This document shows positions 1 through 5,279 of a stretch of DNA of 8,050 nucleotides, in pieces. Each line of letters opens with the position of its first letter. The stretch's first letter is position 1. The notes under the pieces were generated by a model that was not told the origin of the DNA, did not search any database, and was given only the letters and a program-made list of their open reading frames with translations. Source of the stretch: Candidatus Bathyarchaeota archaeon (GTDB lineage Archaea; Thermoproteota; Bathyarchaeia; Bathyarchaeales; Bathyarchaeaceae); NCBI GenBank assembly GCA_020346825.1, contig CP070791.1, forward strand, positions 163,546 to 171,595, given 5' to 3'. Both the position numbers and the translations under genes were made by a program.

Positions 1-817
1 CCACACCACACTGTTCCCCATGCATTGCCTTGTTTGGTGCGACGACATCTAGAGCGTGACTGAACAGATGTTCCGAACCGCTGCAAGGTCTGCTGCTTCC
101 AGCAATACTCATGGCAACACCACAACTTATCAAAGCCTCCAAGACAACGCGGAGACCATCCGCCTCCCCAGGCCTAATGAGGCCAGCGTTTTTCATGACA
201 AGCCTCGCACTCATTAAGGCCAAGCTCGCAGCATATTCGCCATAATATTCATTTCTTGTTTTGTGAGCAAGCTCCCAATCGTTGACCGCCGTGAATTTGG
301 ACAAAACATCTCCACATCCGCTTGCGGTGAAACGATAATCCGATTGAATGATGACATCGGTGTCCGCCACTATGGCCATTGGAGAGTGCGCCATTACAGA
401 GTAAGGTTTCTTCAGCCCCTTGAGGGCGGCAACAGGACTAGCAATACCGTCGTGGGAGGCATTTGTTGGCACGCTTATAAAGGGAATCTCTTGACGCGCA
501 GAGCTAAGCTTTGCAACGTCGATTTTAGTGCCGCCACCTATTCCCAGGACAACCTGAGGGTTCAATTCGTGAATTCGATTCTCAACTGCTTTAACATCCC
601 ACATTGTAGAGGAAGCCACAACAAGGTGGTCAACATCCATTTCTTGGTCGCAGAGCAAATCGATGACCCTTTGACCTGCAACACGTTGAGTGTCTGGACC
701 AGTCACCGCAAACGCAGATTTAGAGAAGCCCAACCTCTTGCAAATATCGCCCAATAGCGATAAGGTTTCGTTTCCAACGATGACTTCTCTAGGAAGTTGC
801 ATGCGATGTAGCTTCAT
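1..817 (-). CDS. egsA: sn-glycerol-1-phosphate dehydrogenase (G1PDH), 3' end outside window
   Basis: NAD(P)H-dependent enzyme that reduces dihydroxyacetone phosphate to sn-glycerol-1-phosphate, the backbone of archaeal ether lipids; cytosolic. About 272 codons are visible, and the C-terminal part runs off the left edge. My translation shows the typical N-terminus MQLPREVIVG (residues 6-15), the dinucleotide-binding glycine loop GIGGGTKID (92-100), PTNASHDGIASP (117-128), and the expected metal ligands Asp170 (SGCGD), His250 (GSEH) and His266 (MHGEQ). Family members are about 350 residues, so roughly a fifth to a quarter is missing. The start is ATG at 817-815; the ATG at 802 (Met6) is an alternative. 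It is transcribed divergently from psmB. The plus-strand open frame at 263-757 lies opposite this gene and is not real. Family identity is near certain. Confidence 0.96.
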   Translation of the reverse strand, partial: MKLHRMQLPREVIVGNETLSLLGDICKRLGFSKSAFAVTGPDTQRVAGQRVIDLLCDQEMDVDHLVVASSTMWDVKAVENRIHELNPQVVLGIGGGTKIDVAKLSSARQEIPFISVPTNASHDGIASPVAALKGLKKPYSVMAHSPMAIVADTDVIIQSDYRFTASGCGDVLSKFTAVNDWELAHKTRNEYYGEYAASLALMSARLVMKNAGLIRPGEADGLRVVLEALISCGVAMSIAGSSRPCSGSEHLFSHALDVVAPNKAMHGEQCGV

Positions 818-874
818 CGTCAACCACGGTCACGACTATGAAAGTTGATTTTCTAGTTAACTTCGGTTCATATG

Positions 875-884
875 CTTTTAAAAG
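875..884 (-). promoter_or_regulatory. Probable TATA box of egsA
   Basis: The palindromic CTTTTAAAAG lies about 60 bp upstream of the egsA ATG. Transcription starting about 26 nt downstream of its centre would give a leader of about 35 nt. No clear BRE is seen on the minus side, so this is inferred from position and composition. Confidence 0.45.
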
Positions 885-914
885 TGTCTAATCCTTAGTA
901 CCTGGAAAGAATTT

Positions 915-929
915 CGAAACGTTTTTAAA
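915..929 (+). promoter_or_regulatory. BRE/TATA promoter of the psmB-aCPSF1 operon
   Basis: A purine-rich BRE-like CGAAA (915-919) sits directly before a TATA element TTTTTAAA (922-929). The expected start is near 952, leaving a leader of about 60 nt that ends in a GGGGGAT ribosome-binding sequence (996-1002) before the psmB ATG. The sepF promoter has nearly the same core, CGAAAnCGTTT..AAA, which supports both. A second AT-rich element near 942-949 is a weaker alternative TATA box. Confidence 0.6.
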
Positions 930-1010
930 TGCGTCGATCATGAATATACATTCCGCTGAGTTCTCCTGATATTATTCTGGTGACTTTCAGTTTTCGGGGG
1001 ATAAAACAAA

Positions 1011-1646
1011 ATGCGTGAATCAACTGATCGGTTAGCCTTGAAAGGAACAACAACCATAGGCGTCGTTTGCACAGATGGTGTCATCTTATCCTCAGATACT
1101 CGTGTGACAATGGGATACTTTGTGGCCCACAAGAAAGGAAAGAAGATTTACCAAATAGACGATCACCTAGCCATGACAATTTCAGGCAGCGTTGCCGACG
1201 CTCAGAGAATTGTTGAAATTCTGAAGGTGAATACACGGCTCTACAAGCTAAATTTCGGAAGACCTATGCCAGTAAACTCTGCAGGCCGACTTGTCTCAAA
1301 CCTTCTATTCTCTGCTCGTTTGGCTCCTTTGATAGCTCAAATTCTTGTTGGTGGAGTCGACGATACAGGACCCCACGTTTTCTCCTTGGATCCTTTCGGA
1401 AGCCTCACAGAAGAGAAATGTGTTGCTACCGGGTCAGGCTCTCCAGTAGCTTATGGTGTTCTGGAAGACAAATACAAAGAAGGCTCTAAAATAGCGGACA
1501 TGCTGTCTGTTGTTGTACGTGCAGTTGACTCTGCCATGAAAAGGGACACTGCAAGCGGGGACAGCTTTGATATGGCAACCATAACGGAAGAGGGTTATCG
1601 CCAATTGGGTGAAGAGGAAAAGAAGAATATCCTGCGCAGCTCCTAA
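1011..1646 (+). CDS. psmB: Proteasome subunit beta
   Basis: Catalytic beta subunit of the archaeal 20S proteasome, an N-terminal threonine protease that degrades unfolded or tagged proteins in the cytosol. The protein has 211 residues, the normal length. A 12-residue propeptide ends in Gly12, and autocleavage would expose Thr13 (GTTTIGV) as the nucleophile. The family's catalytic Asp (SSDTR, Asp29 = mature Asp17) and Lys (Lys45 = mature Lys33) are in place, as are the GSGSP turn and the RDxxSGD motif near residues 178-183. The start is ATG, preceded by GGGGGAT at 996-1002. It is followed after 16 bp by aCPSF1 on the same strand, a neighbourhood also known from other archaea. No alpha subunit is in view. 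The protein looks intact and active. Confidence 0.97.
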   Translation: MRESTDRLALKGTTTIGVVCTDGVILSSDTRVTMGYFVAHKKGKKIYQIDDHLAMTISGSVADAQRIVEILKVNTRLYKLNFGRPMPVNSAGRLVSNLLFSARLAPLIAQILVGGVDDTGPHVFSLDPFGSLTEEKCVATGSGSPVAYGVLEDKYKEGSKIADMLSVVVRAVDSAMKRDTASGDSFDMATITEEGYRQLGEEEKKNILRSS

Positions 1647-1662
1647 GGAGCGATAAGGAAGC

Positions 1663-3579
1663 GTGACAGCATCCGGGAAAAGCAAAGTTGACATAAGCCA
1701 ACATATACTTCAGCACATTCCGCAACAGGCTGAAGTCAGCCGCGTCGAGTATGAAGGACCAGCTCTTGCGGTATACACGAAAAAGCCTGAGGTTCTGATC
1801 GAACAAAGCTACATTATTGCAGATATCGTCAACTTAATTAAGAAAAGAATAGTTGTGCGCTCTGATCCATCCGTAAGACTAGACGAGAAAGACACAGAGA
1901 GAACTATCAATGAAATAGTCTCTCAAGAAGCCGAAATCACAAACGTAAACTTTGATCCAAGCCTTGGTGAAGTAGTTATAGAAGCCAAGAAACCGGGCGT
2001 GGTTATTGGAAAAAACGGAGGTGTCTTACAAGAGATTATCAAACAGACACGATGGAGACCCCGCATCTTGAGGAGCCCGCCGATACCATCCAAAATCGTA
2101 GCGCACATGCGCCATTTCCTTTATTCTGAAAGCAAGGAACGGGAGAGGATACTTCGTACTGTTGGCGAAAGAATTTTCAGACCCATGGTTCATGACTCTG
2201 GAGACGTTCGAATTACCGCTTTAGGAGGCTTTCAAGAAGTAGGACGATCAGCCATACTCTTGCAGACACGGGAAAGCAATGTGTTGTTGGACTGTGGCAT
2301 CAACCCCGGTTCCACGAAATCATTCGCTGCTTTTCCAAGACTTGATGCCCCTCAATTTGATCTGGAGGCCCTAGATGCCGTTGTGATAAGCCACGCACAC
2401 TTAGATCACTGTGGATTTCTTCCTTTTCTCTTCAAATACGGATATGATGGGCCAGTCTACTGCACTGCTCCTACTTCAAGCCTCATGACCTTACTTCAAT
2501 TGGATTACCTAGATGTTATGAGCAAACAGGGTCTGAGACCACCTTATGATCAAAAGGACGTACGTAATACTGTGCTTCACACTATCCCCTTGCGATACGG
2601 CGCCGTAACCGATATTTCGCCGGATATTCGTCTAACCTTACACAATTCAGGGCACATTCTAGGTGCATCGGTAGTTCATTTACATATCGGTGAGGGACTA
2701 CACAACTTGGTTTATACCGGTGACTACAAATATGGTCAAACGATGCTTCTGGAACCCGCTACCACGATGTTTCCAAGGGTGGAGACCATAATAACCGAAA
2801 GTACGTATGGAGCTCCAAGAGACGTTACGCCTTCCAGAATGGAATCTGAAGAAAGACTTGCAGCAATAGTTAATGAAACACTGGAACGGGGAGGCAAAGT
2901 GTTGATTCCAGTTCCAGCTGTGGGAAGAGCTCAAGAAATCATGCTGATCATCGACGGGTACATGCGCCGAGGATTAATGAGGGAAGCACCAGTTTTTGTG
3001 GAGGGAATGATCTCTGAAGCAACAGCCATTCACACAGCGTATCCTGAGTATTTGGCCAGAGGAGTTAGAAACAACATTCTCCATGAAGGAATCAACCCAT
3101 TCCAATCAGACTACTTCACCATAGTGGAGCACCCCAGTGCAAGAGAAGAAATCGTGGATGGAGAACAATGCATCGTTATAGCTACTTCAGGTATGTTGGA
3201 AGGTGGACCAATAATCGACTATTTCAAACGTTTGGCTGCAGACAAACGCAATACGATAGTCTTCGTCAGCTACCAAATTGAGGGAACCATGGGAAGAAGA
3301 ATTCAGAAAGGCCTAATCGAAGCACCCATCATAAATAATGAGGGAAAAATTGAAGTGATGAAGGTGAACTTGCAGGTTGAATCAATTGCAGGATTCTCCG
3401 GACACTCGGATAGGAGGCAACTCGTCAACTACATTCGGAGGGTCAAACCAAAACCTGAACGAATAATTGTTGTTCATGGCGAAAAAGCAAAGTGTCTAAG
3501 CATGGCCAATCTTTTTCAGAGAAAATATAATGTTGAAACAGCCGTGCCAAAAATCCTGGAAACAGTCAAGCTGCGGTAG
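1663..3579 (+). CDS. fttA: Archaeal CPSF-type KH/beta-CASP ribonuclease, transcription termination factor aCPSF1 (FttA)
   Basis: Homologue of eukaryotic CPSF73/INTS11. In archaea this family cleaves nascent transcripts after U-rich tracts and drives transcription termination. The 638 residues match the family length. Two N-terminal KH-like RNA-binding domains come first (about 1-70 and 71-140; GKNG loop at 116-119). A metallo-beta-lactamase fold follows: HAHLDH (His244, His246, Asp248, His249), GHILGAS (His331) and TGDYKYG (Asp354). The beta-CASP part includes PVPAVGRAQE, TSGMLEGGP (508-), GFSGHSD (His581) and VVHGE (His605). All expected metal ligands are present, so it should be an active nuclease. 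The start is GTG 1663; an in-frame TAA at 1654-1656 rules out an earlier start, and GGAG (1647-1650) overlaps the end of psmB. Its last 14 bp overlap sepF tail to tail. Confidence 0.97.
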   Translation: MTASGKSKVDISQHILQHIPQQAEVSRVEYEGPALAVYTKKPEVLIEQSYIIADIVNLIKKRIVVRSDPSVRLDEKDTERTINEIVSQEAEITNVNFDPSLGEVVIEAKKPGVVIGKNGGVLQEIIKQTRWRPRILRSPPIPSKIVAHMRHFLYSESKERERILRTVGERIFRPMVHDSGDVRITALGGFQEVGRSAILLQTRESNVLLDCGINPGSTKSFAAFPRLDAPQFDLEALDAVVISHAHLDHCGFLPFLFKYGYDGPVYCTAPTSSLMTLLQLDYLDVMSKQGLRPPYDQKDVRNTVLHTIPLRYGAVTDISPDIRLTLHNSGHILGASVVHLHIGEGLHNLVYTGDYKYGQTMLLEPATTMFPRVETIITESTYGAPRDVTPSRMESEERLAAIVNETLERGGKVLIPVPAVGRAQEIMLIIDGYMRRGLMREAPVFVEGMISEATAIHTAYPEYLARGVRNNILHEGINPFQSDYFTIVEHPSAREEIVDGEQCIVIATSGMLEGGPIIDYFKRLAADKRNTIVFVSYQIEGTMGRRIQKGLIEAPIINNEGKIEVMKVNLQVESIAGFSGHSDRRQLVNYIRRVKPKPERIIVVHGEKAKCLSMANLFQRKYNVETAVPKILETVKLR

Positions 3580-3889
3580 GCGCCTTTTCTTTTGGAGAGA
3601 CAGTTTTTTCTCGCCAAATCGTAACGAAATTTGGTACTACAACCACACGCTCTTCGCCTAGACGTGCAATATCTCCCCCGATAGATTTGGAGAATTCATA
3701 TAGTTCATTTACCGCCTTTTTGACATCTTCAACACTTTCTCTTGCTAAAGGAGTGACTCTTAATATGAGAATGTTTCCCGACCTAAGTTCACGTTTGACA
3801 ACCTTTACGTCGTCAAGGGTTAGTAATGGCAGAGCTTTCAAGTAAGCTTTCTTTTGAGCCTTATCCTTTCCCGGTCCTGAATTTGACAA
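3566..3889 (-). CDS. sepF: SepF-family cell division protein (DUF552)
   Basis: SepF anchors and organises the FtsZ ring at the membrane in FtsZ-dividing archaea. The protein has 107 residues. The core from residue 22 (LTLDDVKVVKREL, GNILILRVTPLA) to about 93 (GGDIARLGEERVVVVP) matches the SepF fold, including the conserved glycine-rich GGDIARLGEE segment. The start is TTG (3889-3887): an in-frame TAA at 3907-3905 blocks anything earlier, and a near-perfect Shine-Dalgarno GGAAGTGA (3904-3897) sits 7 nt upstream. The N-terminus is Lys-rich and short, without an obvious amphipathic membrane helix, unlike euryarchaeal SepF. It has its own promoter and its 3' end overlaps aCPSF1. ftsZ is not in view. 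Family assignment is from pattern recognition. Confidence 0.85.
   Translation of the reverse strand: MSNSGPGKDKAQKKAYLKALPLLTLDDVKVVKRELRSGNILILRVTPLARESVEDVKKAVNELYEFSKSIGGDIARLGEERVVVVPNFVTIWREKTVSPKEKAPTAA
3585..3609 (+). terminator. U-tract terminator after the psmB-aCPSF1 operon
   Basis: Two T-runs on the plus strand, TTTTCTTTT (3585-3593) and TTTTTT (3604-3609), begin six bases after the aCPSF1 stop codon, with no hairpin. Archaeal termination and aCPSF1 cleavage both act at such U-rich tracts. The tract lies antisense inside the 3' end of sepF. Confidence 0.55.
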
Positions 3890-3930
3890 GCAGCGTTCAC
3901 TTCCTTAACTAGTCTAGTTAGAGATGTTTT

Positions 3931-3946
3931 ACTTTAAACGATTTCG
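3931..3946 (-). promoter_or_regulatory. BRE/TATA promoter of sepF
   Basis: On the minus strand CGAAAT is followed by CGTTTAAAGT. This is a good archaeal BRE (CGAAA, 3946-3942) next to a TATA box (TTTAAAG, 3938-3932). The predicted start near 3910 gives a leader of about 20 nt that contains the GGAAGTGA ribosome-binding site. It closely resembles the psmB promoter. Confidence 0.65.
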
Positions 3947-4223
3947 ATGGGAGATAGCTCCAGACCCCCGCAAATCCTCTCTTTTTTATGTATTTAGAGG
4001 TATTAAATCGAGGCTTTCTTTTAACTTGTATGAAGGTGCAATCTGAATTGAACAAGAACCTTTGAGAAGAACCCTATAAGCTTTGTTGCACAATTCTAAG
4101 CATGCATGTATGATGTTCTGGTGATTCATGCGCGCGCTACCTGGGAGCGCTGAATTCTTCAACCCATTAGAGGCCACAGCGCACATCTGTAATGAATGTG
4201 GATAGGGTGATGCATGCATTTCG
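3947..4223. other. Gene-poor interval between sepF and the PUA gene
   Basis: Apart from the doubtful small frame above, I see no gene. The interval holds a small GC-rich dyad, GCGCT-n7-AGCGC (4134-4150), an alternating CGCGCGC stretch (4131-4137), repeated ATGCATG words (near 4103, 4209 and 4213) and a plus-strand T-run (3982-3987). I found no tRNA arms, 5S rRNA, SRP RNA or RNase P signature by eye. An unrecognised small RNA cannot be excluded. Confidence 0.4.
3986..4219 (-). CDS. Possible small hypothetical protein (77 aa), doubtful
   Basis: An ATG-started frame of 77 codons begins 4 nt after the stop of the PUA-domain gene on the same strand, a spacing that would allow translational coupling. 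The middle and C-terminal part (residues about 30-75) could form a helix and strands and has two Cys residues (CLELC). I recognise no family. The N-terminus is low in charge and there is no Shine-Dalgarno beyond what lies in the PUA coding end. No competing plus-strand frame exists here. It may be a real small gene, a decayed one or chance. Confidence 0.28.
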   Translation of the reverse strand: MHASPYPHSLQMCAVASNGLKNSALPGSARMNHQNIIHACLELCNKAYRVLLKGSCSIQIAPSYKLKESLDLIPLNT

Positions 4224-4721
4224 TCAAAAACTTTTCAAGGCGTTCCAGAGCCTGTCTCCTACATGATGGATGTTCCTAACTATTTTTCCATGTCTCATGT
4301 TTTTTATAGTTTGCGAATTGTGGAGAGCAACCCCCATAGCCAAAGGTCTACTGTGGCGTTCATCTACAATTAGAAGAAGATCATTTTCCTCATATTCTCC
4401 CTCAATGCGAAGGATGCCAGGAGCCATTATATCCGCTCCCTTGCAAACATAAGGAACAGCACCCATGTCCACAACGATTTTTGTTATAAAAGGAAAAGCC
4501 TCTTCGAATACTAAAGTAGGAAAAAGCTCGTCGTCCAATCTGGCAAACAAAGGTTTTCCGTTGATGACGAAGATTTCAGCAGTCTCAGTTTCGTTAACTT
4601 CGATGCGTGGTCTAGACCCATACAATTCTTCAACATTAGTTTTGAGCCTTTGAGAGAATAGGATGAAAAGTTTTCTTGCCTCCTTATCCTTCAAGAAATG
4701 TCTTCGAGGCTTTCTCGGCAT
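4224..4721 (-). CDS. PUA-domain RNA-binding protein, archaeal MCT-1/Tma20 homologue (DUF1947 + PUA)
   Basis: A protein of 165 residues. The N-terminal half (about 1-85) has the DUF1947-type pattern with FLKDKEARKL and INGKPLFARLDDELFPTL. The C-terminal half (about 86-163) is a PUA domain with VVDMGAVPYVCKGADIMAPGI and the later GVALHNSQTI strand. Eukaryotic relatives (MCTS1, Tma20, the eIF2D N-terminus) act in translation re-initiation and ribosome recycling; in archaea the role is presumed to be RNA or ribosome binding. The start ATG at 4721 gives the typical basic N-terminus MPRKPRRHF, with a weak GGTG 9 nt upstream. The gene appears to have its own promoter. The length is typical and no defect is seen. 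Confidence 0.85.
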   Translation of the reverse strand: MPRKPRRHFLKDKEARKLFILFSQRLKTNVEELYGSRPRIEVNETETAEIFVINGKPLFARLDDELFPTLVFEEAFPFITKIVVDMGAVPYVCKGADIMAPGILRIEGEYEENDLLLIVDERHSRPLAMGVALHNSQTIKNMRHGKIVRNIHHVGDRLWNALKSF

Positions 4722-4765
4722 TCTTTAACACCATATTCTGACATCGTACCATCAGGAACCAACGC

Positions 4766-4772
4766 TTTTATG
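4766..4772 (-). promoter_or_regulatory. Probable TATA box of the PUA-domain gene
   Basis: CATAAAA on the minus strand lies about 45 bp before the PUA gene ATG, predicting a start near 4742 and a leader of about 20 nt. The element is weak (no clear BRE), but it is the only suitable one between the upstream U-tract and the ATG. Confidence 0.4.
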
Positions 4773-4779
4773 CCTTGCC

Positions 4780-4789
4780 AAAAGAAAAA
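4780..4789 (-). terminator. U-tract terminator after the HTH regulator
   Basis: On the minus strand TTTTTCTTTTGG lies 50-60 nt after the regulator's stop codon and just upstream of the PUA promoter. The TTTTCTTTTGG string also occurs in the terminator after aCPSF1 (3585-3595). It is a hairpin-less archaeal terminator candidate. Confidence 0.5.
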
Positions 4790-4838
4790 GTCATTACTCA
4801 AGACATTTGAGTCTGATATCAAGTTTTCGTGGTTTGCG

Positions 4839-5228
4839 CTATACGCTAAGAGTTGGTGGACATACATCGCAAGCTTCTGGAACCGCAAGGAAACCCTTAT
4901 GCCAATCACATATCAAGTCTCCAGTTCTAAGAACCTTACACAACTCGCAAAACTGCAGCATGGCATCGAAAGCTGAAAGCCTCTTAGTTGCGATGCCTCT
5001 AGCAATCTTATCTACTAGGGCTCGAACAGAAGGTGAAGCTTCAAGTTGTTTCACTCTCTTGTCCCCGCGTTTGGAGTAAAGATAATGACTTATGGAAGCC
5101 TGAGTTGTTCCAAGCTTTTCAGCTGCAGCTACCTGAGAAAAACGATACTTTTCGATGAGTCTCTTAGCTACTAAGGACCGAAATGCTGGCAACACGGATC
5201 GCACAACAAGTTCACAGGGTGGTCGCAA
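4839..5228 (-). CDS. HTH transcriptional regulator with Cys-rich C-terminus (COG2522-like)
   Basis: A small DNA-binding protein with the archaeal pattern PPCELVVRSVLPAFR followed by a helix-turn-helix: FSQVAAAEKLGTTQASISHYLYSKRG (residues about 30-55 from this start). The second half is helical and ends in a metal-site-like arrangement, CELC (about residues 94-97), CDWH (107-110) and CDVC (120-123), suited to Zn or Fe-S. I place the start at TTG 5228, giving MRPPCEL, because relatives commonly begin just before PPCE and the TATA box at 5261-5268 predicts transcription starting near 5239. A TTG at 5243 would add five residues. It is the 3' neighbour of the ThiF-like gene but has its own promoter containing an inverted repeat, suggesting autoregulation. 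The ligand is unknown. Confidence 0.8.
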   Translation of the reverse strand: MRPPCELVVRSVLPAFRSLVAKRLIEKYRFSQVAAAEKLGTTQASISHYLYSKRGDKRVKQLEASPSVRALVDKIARGIATKRLSAFDAMLQFCELCKVLRTGDLICDWHKGFLAVPEACDVCPPTLSV

Positions 5229-5243
5229 CTTTTGTCCACACAA

Positions 5244-5258
5244 CTATAACGGTGTTAT
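5244..5258. promoter_or_regulatory. Operator candidate 1, ATAAC-GGT-GTTAT inverted repeat (regulator promoter)
   Basis: CTATAACGGTGTTAT contains a perfect 5-bp inverted repeat with a 3-bp spacer (5246-5258). It sits between the regulator's TATA box and its expected transcription start, where a bound dimer would block initiation. It matches operator candidate 2 at 13 of 15 positions; only two central bases differ. Confidence 0.6.
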
Positions 5259-5260
5259 TG

Positions 5261-5268
5261 CTTATAAA
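5261..5268 (-). promoter_or_regulatory. TATA box of the HTH regulator gene
   Basis: On the minus strand TTTATAAG lies 12 bp after the ThiF-like gene's stop codon, preceded by an alternating GCGCGCGC stretch (5271-5278) instead of a purine BRE. It predicts transcription from about 5239, independent of the upstream gene, although read-through is also possible. Confidence 0.55.
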
Positions 5269-5279
5269 TGCGCGCGCGT

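Noticed and set aside
348..356. ATGATGA resembling a C box of a C/D guide RNA
   Set aside because: It is antisense to conserved egsA codons and no matching D/D' box arrangement was found nearby.
263..757. 164-codon plus-strand open frame
   Set aside because: It lies opposite egsA, whose minus-strand translation has all family motifs.
4131..4150. CGCGCGC stretch and GCGCT/AGCGC hairpin as a factor-independent terminator
   Set aside because: The stem is only five pairs and no U-tract follows on either strand; archaeal termination does not usually use such hairpins.
4691..5079. Plus-strand and minus-strand frames of 72-92 codons around the regulator/PUA junction
   Set aside because: They overlap the regulator gene or the PUA promoter and terminator region in other frames, and their composition is not protein-like.
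5271..5278. Alternating GCGCGCGC next to a TATA box as Z-DNA or a special regulatory element
   Set aside because: Eight bases are too short to claim unusual structure, and a similar run occurs at 4131-4137 without a promoter context.
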